Shown here: positions 45,456 through 55,734 of the stretch, in pieces
How the letters are laid out: each line of letters opens with the position of its first letter
Numbering within the stretch: position 1 is the first letter of the stretch
Assembly (NCBI GenBank): GCA_007026445.1
Contig: VDMD01000002.1
Coordinates: forward strand, 3,348,001-3,412,000
DNA: 64,000 nt
Source: Schizophyllum amplum
Taxonomy: Eukaryota > Basidiomycota > Agaricomycetes > Agaricales > Schizophyllaceae
Reading direction: 5' to 3'
Notes under the pieces: generated by a model
What the model saw: only the letters and a program-made list of their open reading frames with translations
Database searches by the model: none
Told to the model about the DNA's origin: nothing
Position numbers and translations under genes: made by a program

Positions 45456-46609
45456 TGTCGGAAAACGGCCAGATCAGTGATCACTGGTGACGAGGGGTGA
45501 GGGGGTGATCACCGGCGGCGGGGCGAGTGGTACCCGGCGCTCACTAGTGATCACTGGTGGTCACTCATGAGGCAAGCCGTGGTCACTGGACACCACTAGT
45601 GGTCACTCTTGCGCCTCCGGGCTGCTGGTCGAGCATTATTGTAGCATTTTTGGGCCTCCGTGTAGCTCATACAGTGACCCCATGCATCCGCAGTCTACAT
45701 ATATGCAGTGCTAGCGGCCAGAAACAGCGTGCACTGACGCCACTGCAGAGCGCGTCCGACTTGGAGAAATCTCCTGCCTGGGCTCGGCTCGCTGACAAAG
45801 CCGGCGTTTGCCGGATGACGTATATGAGCGCCGCAAGCCCGAGCAAGCGACGTTGTCTCCCGCCACCACATCCGGCACACCATCGACCCTCGTTGTGCAC
45901 GTCCCCTACCCCCAGGGCTATGCGTCTCCCTCAATAGGACGGCAACCCGACGCTCTGCGCCCATCGACTGTTATCGTCGCAGTCTACCGATCGAGAGCGT
46001 GCGCTGCGCTGTCAACGTACTAAGCCTGACGGTTTGCTAGTCTACGCCCGCCGTGAGTCAGGATTGGATGACGGGTGCGTATAGCGCTAGCAGCGCTTCG
46101 CCATATCTGATACGGCGCTTCAGCTATACTTCGGTGTGATCCGCTGGACCAGACTGTGAGTGATCGTTTGCTTGCCCCGAGATATCATACTGATCAGTCG
46201 TAGACTCGTAGCCCTACAAGTCGCGCGCAGACCGTAGCGCTGTATCCATACCTCTTCTCGTCCCTATTCCTCCGCTATCCCTCCGCTATCCCTTTATCCT
46301 AGTACACTCTACGTAGTTAAGTATGTACTGCAGCTCTATAGTATAATTCATCTTATTGCTCGTGTCTTCGCTTGAAGCTTGATGTCCTCATAAGATCGGA
46401 TTTGTTTATTTTTTTTTGCCTGGCGGGGCGCGTCAGTGATCACTGGAGGCACTGGTGATCACTGGCCCTCACTCTGATCACTGGTGATCACGGTGACCAC
46501 CGGTGGTCACTTCCAAGTGTCGGGAACCACCCGGTCAAAGCGGTGACGCGGTGATCACCAGTGCTCCCCAGTGCTCACTAGTGGGCACTTAAACGGCCGT
46601 TTTCCGACA
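45456..46609. mobile_element. TIR-bounded element with GTGATCAC subterminal repeats
   Basis: The first 15 bp, TGTCGGAAAACGGCC (45456 on), are exactly inverted at the right end (46609 backwards). Inside each end are 120-180 bp packed with AGTGATCACTGG, GGTGATCACC and CACTAGTG palindromes (45475-45610 and 46435-46590). The ~800-bp centre has no recognisable ORF. I see no convincing target-site duplication: the flanks are ...GTGTCTTT and TTGTCTGG... Probably a non-autonomous transposon; terminal plus palindromic subterminal repeats recall CACTA- or KDZ-like elements, but that is inference. Confidence 0.7.
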
Positions 46610-46756
46610 TTGTCTGGGCGTTGAGCTCCTCTCTTAACGCATTTTTATCGTAGGCATTGCCTCATCGTCCACCCTCTTCGGTCTTCTCAACTCGTGCGTC
46701 TCATCTACTAGCCCTATCTTACTCTTGCTCGCTGCATCGGCTAGTGTTTGGCGCCA

Positions 46757-47690
46757 ATGTCGTCCGTAGAACAGGTCGGCATAATAGCAGCCTGTCGAGC
46801 AGACGCGGCCACGCGTGGGCGCAACAGCGGCTGTATCCCCGTCGGCTCAAACATATGTCAAATACGGCGACACCGCAGCCATGGTCCCCCAAATCCAAAC
46901 ACGCTTGCACCTATCATCGACTGCAGAAGGGGACGAGTCCGACTTGCAGCCTCGTATTCCCGAGTTGATCGATCACTTTGACGACGGACAGGGCAAAACT
47001 TATGTATGTCGTTATGGAACCGTCAATCTCGTGGAACGCCCTTCCAGTGACCTCAACAAGAGGATCGCAAATGCCATCGAATGGCTTTCAACGGTTCCAC
47101 CTCCTCCCGGCCATCTTCTGGGACCTTTGGGAGGCGCGTGCATCCGCCACCGCTTTTTCCACAGCGATGACGCATCCGAACCTTACGCGAGCGTTCAAGC
47201 GCTCGAGCGCTACATAGAGAAGGTATGTCCAGTGCTTATGCCTTCTCACATATCCACCGTACACTAACATGCGATGCGGAACAGGGCCGCAAAAGGCTTT
47301 ACAAGAGCGGACAAGGGTTTTAACGCGTCACCCTCGGGAACGAGAAGCTCATCTGCGCGCAGGCTAGCGTACGCCCCAGCCACTTCGGTGTCGACGAGCA
47401 CGGCAGGACGGTTATTATGGGCATCGGCAGTATCTCGTACCTGCCCGAGTCCTTTGCGAGGTACTCCCTGGCCGATGTTCCCGACGCCCTGGGATGGGCT
47501 GGTGCGGGCAACACGTACACAATGGCCAATATTTCTGCTAATCTGAAGATGACGGGCGACCCAAGCCTTGGTGCGTCAACTCGAAATGGAGAGATAGATT
47601 TCGAACGGAACTGACCTTCGCCATAGGCTTGGACGCAAACGGCAGGCCTGCCAAGAAAGATCGCCGAATCCTGCTGATCATGAGACTGAT
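46757..47690 (+). pseudogene. Decayed member of an agaricomycete-specific protein family
   Basis: Coding-looking segments sit in different frames. MSSVEQVGIIAAC begins at 46757. A second frame from ~46815 reads RIPELIDHFDDGQGKTYVCR, IEWLSTVPPPPGHLLGPLGG and CIRHRFFHSDDASEPYASVQ. After a possible intron (47223..47284) the frame meets TAA at 47321..47323, then continues with ICAQASVRPSHFGVDEHGRT, MGIGSISYLPESFARYSLAD and, past an intron at 47571..47626, GLDANGRPAKKDRR. I recall this block order from uncharacterised agaricomycete proteins with a kinase-like (phosphotransferase-type) fold, but the key catalytic residues are not visible here. A frame change near the N-terminus, the internal stop and a C-terminus running into a minisatellite together suggest a pseudogene. 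Confidence 0.55.
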
Positions 47691-47694
47691 GTCA

Positions 47695-47950
47695 TACGTA
47701 GGCTGGGTATCAGCGTCGTCGTTGGGAATCTGCGTCGGCGTTGGGTATCTGCGTCGTCGTCACTGGCAGGCATCAGCGTCGTCGTCGTAGCGCATATCCT
47801 CCGGAAGCTGTCATGTAGGCGGCGGACGGGTTCATCTGCGTCGGCGGTCGGGTTCACGCGGCCATTGTCGGCGGACGGGCTCACATTGTCGGCGGACGGG
47901 CTCACATTGTCGGTGGACGGGCTCATTTTGTCGGCGGACGGGCTCATTCA
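47695..47950. repeat. 21-bp minisatellite
   Basis: About five 21-bp units of the type TTGTCGGCGGACGGGCTCAC at 47865-47947, preceded by a looser GTCGTCGTTGGGAATCTGCG array at 47713-47790. The following bases (GATGACGGTCTTTAAAACTC near 47978) resemble the terminal block of the cassette repeat, so the tract may derive from a cassette unit. Confidence 0.65.
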
Positions 47951-48418
47951 CGTCGGCGCGCGGTGCTCAGTCACCAGAGATGACGGTCTTTAAAACTCCC
48001 TTTCCGTTCTTGGGCTTTCTTGTAGTCTCCTGTAGCAGATCTTGCCTCTGCTGTAAAACCGTCGACTTTCCCGTATCGCAGTATTTAACATGCTTAGTTG
48101 CATATTACTTCGAAGAGCCCAAGGGAAGCCGGATTGAAGCTCTGAAGGTTCGAAGAAGTACTCGAATGCAGACTATCATGGTGCGTTGACGACAAAGGCT
48201 GATTTTCCACAACGTTTGAATCAGAGGGCGTCAGTAATTGGCCGTAAGCACGCATGTACCTCGCTGCGGCTCTACCCCAATGAGGGTCAGTACTGGACAG
48301 ACCGAGCATACACTGTAATGTCATGGATATGTGCGTGTTTAGAAGTACAATTGTGTTGCGCCGTCTTGATAAGGGATTCCTTCCATCAGCCGTCCATCCA
48401 CGCAATTGAGTCCCCTCC
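47951..48418. other. Intergenic with cassette-repeat terminal remnant
   Basis: 48060-48180 (CCGTATCGCAGTATTTAACA, CCCAAGGGAAGCCGGATTG) resembles 45095-45190 just outside array C, so the similarity extends beyond the repeat unit. No gene. Confidence 0.45.
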
Positions 48419-49653
48419 TTACGGGTGTTCCAACAAATAGCCCCCATCGATCGCCACCGTCTGCCCGTATGCGTACTGGTTGCACGCCAGGGACAGAGCA
48501 GCGTTCGCCATATCCTCGTCCGCACCCGGGCGCCCGGCGGGGATGCCCTTCTCCTTGCCATACTTGTCGTCGACGGGGATTTCGGATTTGTTCAGCTCGT
48601 CAGAGCCGGAAGCTAGGGTTCACGGTTAGTGGGTGTTAGGAATATTGTGGATGGAGGAGAAGGGTGGGTCAAGTGAGAAGGGTGGGACGAGCGAGAAGAT
48701 GGGGAGAGCGAGAAGGTGGGGAGAGCGAGAAGATGGGGAGAGCGAGAAGGTGGGGAGAGCGAGAATATGAGGGAAGCGAGACGAGAACAGGCTAGGAGAA
48801 TGCTGCGAAGTGAGAAAAGCACTACGCACTCGTCATCTCTGAAGGGAAGATCCCCGGCGCGATGCTGTTGACGCGGATGTTGACCGCATTCCGGCGCAGC
48901 TCCTGCGCCAGCAGCGTGGTGAGGTGAATAGACGCTGCCTTCGAGACGTTGTACTTGAAATGGTGCTGTGTCGTACGCGTGATGCCGGAGATGGAGGAGA
49001 TGTTGATGATGGTTGAAGTGTGGCCCGGGCGGTTTGCAGAGCTGAGGAGGGGGATGAAGGCCGCGGAGGTGAAGAAATGGCTATACGAGGGTAAATCAGT
49101 ACGAAGGGGAAACCCAAGACGGACGTCAATCGACTACGCACCTGGTAACATTGGTCCTGTACACATTCTCCCAGCTCGCCATGTCTTCCGACATGAGTTC
49201 CTTCGACAGAGCCTCCGCGCTCTCGTCGCCCTTCTCCACCGAGCTCGACCCCTCCGAGATCCCTGCATTGTTCACCAGCACGTCGACCCCCTGCCCCGTC
49301 TTCTTCACGGCCTCCACGAGCTCCATGATCGACTTCTTGTCCGTGTGGTCGCACTGCACCGGGATGATCTCGCCTTTCTCGTGCGCGAGGTCCGCGCCCC
49401 ACTTCTTCGCGGTGTTCTCGAGGACCTCCTGCCGGCGGCCCGTGATGAAGACGCGCGCGCCGTTGTTGGCGAAGGCCTGCGCAATCATGAGGCCGATACC
49501 CGTGCCGCCGCCGGTGACGACGCACGTCCAGCCCTCGACGCTGAAGAGGTGCTGCGCGGTGAAGTGGTTGTTGTGGGATGTCATGTTGTGGATGGTGCGC
49601 GATGCGGTGGTGGTGGTGGGCTTGAAGAGGGTGCGAGAGATGTTGCTGAGCAT
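48419..49653 (-). CDS. Short-chain dehydrogenase/reductase (classical SDR)
   Basis: Three exons: 49653..49142, 49080..48830, 48612..48419; 318 aa. An NAD(P)-dependent oxidoreductase with a Rossmann fold. Cofactor motif TGGGTGIG (~47-54), NNAG (VLVNNAGISEG), catalytic Ser in INISSISG (~199-202), Tyr-Lys pair YNVSK (~214/218), and VNSIAPGIFPSEMT after the active site. The C-terminus ends in SLACNQYAYGQTVAIDGGYL. The N-terminal ~33 residues before the core are Ser/Thr/Arg-rich and could be a weak mitochondrial presequence; an internal ATG at residue 24 (MTSHNNHF) would give a cytosolic form. The second intron is 217 nt because of a minisatellite. Substrate unknown. Confidence 0.9.
48655..48780. 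repeat. Intronic minisatellite, ~16-bp unit
   Basis: Tandem GAGCGAGAAGATGGGGA / GAGCGAGAAGGTGGGGA units (six to seven, plus strand) inside intron 2 of the SDR gene. Purine-rich on this strand and polypyrimidine on the transcribed sense strand. Confidence 0.8.
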
Positions 49654-50196
49654 TATATGAGGACAAGGAGGGTTGGAGGCTTTTATAGTCGCGCGTTGAG
49701 GAGGAGGATGGGGTATGCGCGACGGGCTGACGTCAGGTTATTGCGTTTCTTGAGCGTCATGACGGGGTCGATAGAGGACACGCGCCTCGGAGCGAGCGGA
49801 ATAGATGGCGAAGGAACGGCGGAGAACTCGTCGATAATTGAATCCCGAGGCCTGTGGCTCCGGATGCATTGGATGACACCCGTATGACCGCGCCGCTTCA
49901 GGCGATCCAAAGAGCGCCCGGACTCAGAGCCAAAATCAGGGCTTCAGACTGCATTGTTTGGAAGTGTTGAGTCACAGCAGCTTCTCAGGGACGGCGAACG
50001 GAAGATAAGGAGAAGTGGAGGAAGTGGAGGACAGGAACAATAGAACGTCCATAACGGGAACCGTGCCTCGGATCACCGTCCCGAAAGCCGGACAACCCCG
50101 AGCCAGGTCATTGTTTGTCCCCGTTGATAATAATATCTCTTTCCCTCCTCGTCTCCTCGCTTTTCTGCTTCATACCACCATCATCTCTGCGCTCGT
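49654..50196. promoter_or_regulatory. Divergent promoter interval, SDR / Cys-motif gene
   Basis: A 543-bp interval between divergent starts. The minus-strand TTATAAAAG-type element near 49679 would serve the SDR. Sequence near 50092-50130 (CCCGAGCCAGGTCATTGTTTGTC) resembles 45244-45290 (CCCCGGGACCCACTGTG..), a weak similarity of unknown meaning. Confidence 0.4.
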
Positions 50197-53038
50197 ATGT
50201 TCCATCCTCCCTTCGCAGAATGTCGCCCATGCACGCAATGCACGTTCATGATACCCTCCGACGATCCGTACCGGACGTGCATGCAGTGCAGGAAGGAAGC
50301 ACGAGATCGCGCGCGAAAGCGCCGTGTCAGAACCGACGCGCGCGACTGGGTAAGCACATTTCAATCCCTGGCTCTCTAAGCCTCAAATACTCCTTATCAG
50401 AACCCGGAATGCCAGGACGCCGCGATAGACGATTACGAGCAGAGGATGCTGCCTATGAGGACGTACCGTCAAATAGAAACCGACCAAAACGCGGTCAATA
50501 CAGGCAGAAAGCGTATGCGCCTCACGGATGCCCCGCCTCTGGAGAGCGATATATCGAACGTGCCCTTGGAATACGACGCTAGGCCTAAGGTGCATAGTTC
50601 GCTCGTTCTTGGTCGCGCGCTGCTGACGACCGCATATATGCGCCCAATAGTTTCAACCCAACGCTGCCTACCCATCTGCATGCTACGCGCGTCATATCTC
50701 CTATGATTCCTCGGATACTTCACGATATGACGGGACTTCTACCCAGGAAGCACATTCACCGTCAGACTGCCCGCCTAACATATATCCGAGAACCGCGTCT
50801 CGACCCTCTCCACAACATAATCTGTCTACGTTCTACTCTGAAGGCGCCTCTCCGTCACCGCTGCCGGAGGGCGCTCCTCTGCCGAAGGACATCTCTCGCG
50901 GGGACACCTATTTCGGCTCTGCTGCGTCTATCGGCTCGGCATACACGCCTAACACCATCGAGTTCTACACGTCGGCCACCTTCGTGCCCGAGCCCAGTGC
51001 ACCTGTGAAGAAGACCCGTCGCCCTCGCGTCCCTCGCCCGCGAAACCCGCCCTTACTTGAGCACAAGAACACGCCCTCGGGTCCTCGAGAAATTCTTCCT
51101 CGCGCTGCTCATTCAACCGACCTCTCCCGCGCTGCCTACCCGGTCACCTCAGCTCACGCTCCTCTGCCGCCATCTCACGCCATTCGATCAACAAGCGCGC
51201 CCTACTTCGGCTCTTCGCAAGGCGCTCACGGTCCCTCGCAACCTCGCTCCACGCCTCTGCGCCACATGTCTTCGTCTGCGCTCCAGCATGCTTCAGCCCT
51301 CTCTACGCTGAAATATATGCCTCCGCTCACGAGTAGCGACTTTGTCGACGCCGTTACGAGAGGAAGCTTTGTCGACGCTGTCTCAAGAGATTACTTCGGC
51401 AACAAATCCTCTGCGCCTCCTCGTTGGTCGTCGCTGCCACCTATGTCCGCTGCTGTGCCTGCGCCTGCACCTGCGCCTGGTGCTTTGCCTTTACTTGGTG
51501 CTGGTGCTCCGCCTGCGTCTGCGCCTGTGTCCCGCGCCGCATCTGCCTCTGGCCGTCATTCTGAACCTAGAACTCCGGAATATCCGACGTCTTCGCCATT
51601 CCAGATGCCCCCTCAATACCCGGTAAATCTCATTCACGGCTCGTCTGGCGAGGTCTTGCATGCATACCCTCACCTATCAGTCGATGATTTCTCACGCCCT
51701 CCATCGCACGAGCACCTAGCATCTCAGCCCACTTGCGATGCGCCGCAGCACGCGTACGATGGGCATCTCCCTGCACCATACGACGAGGGAGCTGGACCTC
51801 ACGAACAGATCATCCCTGTTGGTTCACATGGCGCGCCTTTCGAACAGCAGGGTCGAGGCGTATCTACTGGTTCATCTCCTCATCATAGTCCTCATCCGCC
51901 TGTTGACGACGGCAATATCCTTGCGGACGGGCACACGAGCGACTCCGACCCCAAAGCGCCCGTGCGCGATTACTACCCGCGCGCCCGGTACTCGCACCCA
52001 GGTGTTGCCCAGCCGCGCCTCGACGCTACTGTAGATATCTCACAGTCGGCTTTCGTACGGCCAGCCACGGCGACGCCCTTATCACCTGCGCAGAGGCCCG
52101 CTCTTGGATCACACGCCCTGCCGTCCGCCTCGCCCATCGACGCATCGGCCGGCGGTAATCTCACGACCAACACCCCATCCGAAATCCCCACTCCGTCGGG
52201 CGGGCCAGACTTCATCGACGATCCTTCCGTTCTTGCCGCCATCTACACGGCGACGCTGGATGAGCAGCTCATGCGCGACTTGCGAGCGCTGGTGGACGAC
52301 GATGAGGGCGGAGGTCTAGACGTACTCTCGGATGTAGAAGACGTACGCGGGCGCGGACACGATGAGAGCGATCAAGGACTCGTCGGCGAGCAGGCGCTGG
52401 GGTGGTTTCCTACGCTCAAGCTCGACTCGTCAAGGATAGAGGGATATTCGACATTGTCAGTGGAGATCAATCGTAGCGTGTCGGCAGAAGACGAATGGGG
52501 CGAACCGCCGCTGGATTACTCTGGTAAGTCGAGATGTATTGGCGCGAGATTCTGCGATTCACGAAGAGTCCCTTGTGCAGGATTGCTCGACGGGAATACG
52601 CTTGCCTGGGGGGTGGAGGGTCCGACTTCAGAGGCGCCGGCGTTTTGGGGCACCGAGGCTGGCGTTTGGGATACCGACCACTCCACGCAAAGTTCGAGCA
52701 GTGATGCACTGTTCGCCGGGTTATTCGATGCTGGCGACGCCTCGCTCCTGGAGTTGAACAAGCTTGAGGCGCTCTTCTCGACGAGTCCTCAGGAGGGTGG
52801 CGCCGTTGTAGACGAGGCGAGGGAGGGCTCGCTGGGCATGGAGCGCATGAGCGCGGTTGTCGGAGCCAACGACCGGTTCTCGGTCTTTGACAGCGGCGTC
52901 GACGACGGCTCCAGGAGTGCAAATGAGGGCAAGGGAAGCGTCGACGAGAGCAAGCCCCCTGCTCACCGCTACGACGGCAGGTGGGACTGGACTGAACTGG
53001 AGCATGACGAGAACTGGGCTGCGTTGTTGAAGAGTTGA
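50197..53038 (+). CDS. Orphan protein with N-terminal Cys motif
   Basis: Four exons: 50197..50349, 50401..50589, 50651..52523, 52581..53038; 890 aa. The N-terminus has a compact cysteine cluster (ECRPCTQC, then YRTCMQCRKEARDR), i.e. C-x2-C-x2-C and C-x2-C pairs followed by a basic helix, a probable zinc-binding element of no named family. The remainder is Ser/Pro-rich and disordered, with an acidic segment (DEQLMRDLRALVDDDEGGGL) after FIDDPSVLAAIYTATLDEQL and a C-terminal motif RWDWTELEHDENW. The last intron (57 nt, 52524..52580) is in frame and could be retained. A 40-codon stretch around the FIDDPSVLA motif is duplicated as a separate fragment at 55527..55646. A transcription-related role would fit, but nothing proves it. 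Confidence 0.8.
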
Positions 53039-53224
53039 CGCTTGTGTGCGTAGCGGTTGGAGGTAGAGTATGTACGTAGTCAGAGATACAGGAATATAGA
53101 CGGAGGCTGCGTGCACTGTTCAATTTAGTCTGTGTGATCGTACGGCTGTACAAACTCTTCCACGGATTGCATAAGTACTACTCGAACATAGGAAGTCAGA
53201 AAGCGACTACGTCTACTGTACGGA

Positions 53225-53680
53225 CAGTGGGTAGGTACTAACGAGAAGCCCGAGAACGGACTGAAGGGAGTTCCAAAGATTTTCGTCTTTGATGACCAGG
53301 CATATCGTGCCGCCGCAGACGCGCATCCATCCGCCGCCTAGACGTACGGCATCCAGAGCGCACCCACGATGACGACGCCGATACCCAGGCCGCGGTGAAC
53401 ACAGGCCCACCCACCGCTTCTGCAACCAGTCCCAGGAGCTGGAGGCTCCTGATGTCCCGGAAACATCCACGGTGAGCCCTCCCCAAGGACAGGTCTCGCA
53501 GTCGCTGGCTAACTGCCTACCCGGCAGCTTCGGCAGCGACCGCAGTGGCGACCCGTCTACCAAACACGCTGCATCACTACTCATGCCTAGCAACTCTCAA
53601 AGGGTTATAAAAACCCTCTCGAAGGTTTCATGTCAGGCGTTCTTGGCAGTTCAGTTGGGTGCTGCGTCCGACGATCATGG
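53225..53680 (-). repeat. Single ~615-bp-type repeat unit (cassette D), shortened
   Basis: Starts at CGAGAAGCCCGAGAACGGAC near 53240 and GTTCCAAAGATTTTCGTC near 53270, and includes ACCCACCGCTTCTGCAACCA near 53407, CTACCCGGCAGCTTCGGCAG near 53517 and CGTCCGACGATCATGGGC near 53666. It lacks the middle ~170 bp present in full units. Confidence 0.75.
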
Positions 53681-54308
53681 GCGATTTGCGAGAAGATGCC
53701 ATCGCCTTTTATATGGGTCGCGTATGTATGACTCGGCCCGGCCGGCGTCCGGGCCCCCGGCTTCTTTGTGTCCATTTATGGTAATCGTCTCTTGTTCCAG
53801 CCGATGCCGATGCCTCATGTTGGCTGCGTGGATGCTACGACCACACTGCCTCCTGCGTGGTGACTTGGACCTTGATTCATGATGGCTCTATCGTCAGAAG
53901 CATGCGGTCTTGCGATAGGACCAAGCACGACACAGCTGCTGATGAGGTTCATTATAGATCTGTGAGTGATACAATAATCAGCCAATGAAAACACGCTCAG
54001 CTTGGTCCTCGTAGGCACACGAAGCCGGATATGATGGCTCCCCAAAGCATTCGATGGTCAAGAACTGTGCCGTCGAGCTATAGACGCGCGTCGCCCCTAG
54101 GCCTTCATTCTTCGTCATTGCTTCTAGCGCTGGTCCTACCCAACAATAGAAGATGCACAAGGTGCGTGTGTCCGGTCATAAATCTGCTTACCCAATGAGC
54201 TGCCTTTATGACCTTTGCTCTGCATATATAAGAGTGGACGACGACCCGAGATCTACATAACTCGACTTGTTTCCTGTCTCTTCTAATCGCCGACAAGTAC
54301 GTAGCAAG
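53681..54308 (+). promoter_or_regulatory. Conserved 5' region of cassette D
   Basis: TGTGTCCATTTATGGTAATC near 53766, GATAGGACCAAGCACGACAC near 53915, CACGCTCAGCTTGGTCCTCG near 53992 and TATATAAG at 54225, 84 bp before the ATG. The 12-bp palindrome of the other copies is decayed here (GTCGAGCTATAGAC near 54072). No divergent frame of useful length. Confidence 0.7.
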
Positions 54309-55296
54309 ATGCCAGCTGACAAGAAGACGAGCGCTACCTCGTGAGTGACCTTCGCCGTCTGCGATGTATTTCTCGCTTACAAATTGTCCGGCAGGGCACA
54401 TCATATGTCATCGCCCTACAATCGCGAAAGCGCCGCTGGTTCGACCCGCCAGCGCACAGGGCCAGGGCATGAGCGTAAGTCAACCTTTGCTAACAGCTGT
54501 CGTGCCGTTGCTCATCTTGAAAGCCTTAGCGACATACGTCACACTCGCTACACGCCCGACGTCGGAATTCGGCCTCTACTACTGCTCGTTGTCTCGTCGA
54601 CTGCTAGGACGCGGTACCGCGCACGAAATTCTGGAGTGCATCGACATCCTGCGCAGTAAGGGGGGATTCTACTCCATGAACGTCGATATCGTATGCAAGT
54701 CGGACGAACCGGACCTTCCGAAGACCGTGGTGGCGTCTCGCCTAGAGGCGGTGACCTTCAACGGCAACAACAGTAATCCAGACGAACAGACGGAGCTCCA
54801 GAAACTCTTGAACGTCCTGCATGCACCGGATCTCAAGAAAGCTAGCATCTTGCGTCCTGGAAACTCGACCGGTGTCTTCGAAAGAGCCGTCTATGACTTC
54901 CTTATGCGAGCCGGCGAGTCGGAAGAGCTTACACTGGTGATCCTCTCCATGAAGTGCTGCTATAGATCTGGCCTCACGGATTACCTCCGATCGTCGGCGG
55001 CTGGCAATCTCGTCTCCCTCTTCCTGCAAACAAATGCCTACGTTGAGGCTGAGGTCCTCTCCGTCCTCCCTCATAAGCTCTGGCTCTCCAGCCTCAAGAA
55101 GCTTGTCCTGCGAAACGCCGACAACATCGATCCCGACTACCTCCTCGAAGCCCTTGAGAAGCGGCATCAAGGCGGCCTCAGCAAGCTCCGCAGCGTGAAG
55201 ATCACCGCTACAAAGGGGCTCTCAGCGAGGACCATCGCTCGTGGACGCGCCATTGGAATCGAGATCGAAGCGTTCCACAGTTTGTACAAGATCTGA
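54309..55296 (+). CDS. LRR-like cassette protein, copy D
   Basis: Three exons: 54309..54340, 54395..54474, 54524..55296; 294 aa. The head is MPADKKTSATSS plus HMSSPYNRESAAGSTRQ. The body shows the family motifs GRGTAHEILECIDILRSKGG, AVTFNGNNSN, LLNVLHAPDLKKASILRPGN, LTLVILSMKCCYRSGL, LVSLFLQTNAYVEAEVLSVL, LKKLVLRNADNIDPDYLLEA and VKITATKGLSARTIARGRAI. Exon 3 is 773 nt, as in copy C, without the C-terminal extension. A possible upstream acceptor at CTAACAG (54495) was rejected because only the 54523 acceptor keeps the phase shared by the other copies. Confidence 0.82.
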
Positions 55297-55526
55297 TGTA
55301 GTAGTAGTGTATAGCAATGTATGAATCAATACTGTAGCACCGTATGCGTCCAGGACACATGTAGCAGGTCGTATAGAAGACGCGTCTATGTAACCATGAA
55401 TCTGTTGCGGCTCAGCGACTTTGTGGCAAAAAGCGCGTCGGTACATTCCGAATCCGATGTCGGTGTTGGCTCATGTCACTAAGCGACATAGATCTATTCG
55501 AGCAAAGCTCGAAGCGTTACTTATCA

Positions 55527-55646
55527 GGCGGCGATTTGACGACCAACTCCCCATCGGACTTTCTCACTCCGGGCGCCGGACTCGGAGACTTCATCGATGA
55601 TCCCTCCGTTCTCGCCTCCATTTACACGACGACACTGGACGATTAG
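55527..55646 (+). pseudogene. Duplicated 40-codon fragment of the gene at 50197
   Basis: The frame GGDLTTNSPSDFLT..., FIDDPSVLASIYTTTLDD, stop corresponds to residues around 52145-52265 of the Cys-motif gene (GGNLTTNTPSEIPT..., FIDDPSVLAAIYTATLDE). DNA similarity is visible throughout, starts and stops abruptly, and has no flanking exon, promoter or start codon. It lies between LRR-like gene D and repeat array E, so gene-derived sequence was caught in the rearrangements here. The fragment remains open, ending at a TAG where the parent gene has a Glu codon. Confidence 0.75.
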
Positions 55647-55734
55647 GGATTCAATTTTTGCATGGCCGTACCGTTGTCATTGGATATTGAGTGATATACT
55701 ACAGGAAGCTTGAAGGGGACGACGCCTACTGTAA

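Noticed and set aside
45456..46609. CRISPR-like array because of regular GTGATCAC repeats
   Set aside because: Repeats are irregularly spaced palindromes in inverted arms of a eukaryotic element; there is no constant repeat/spacer structure.
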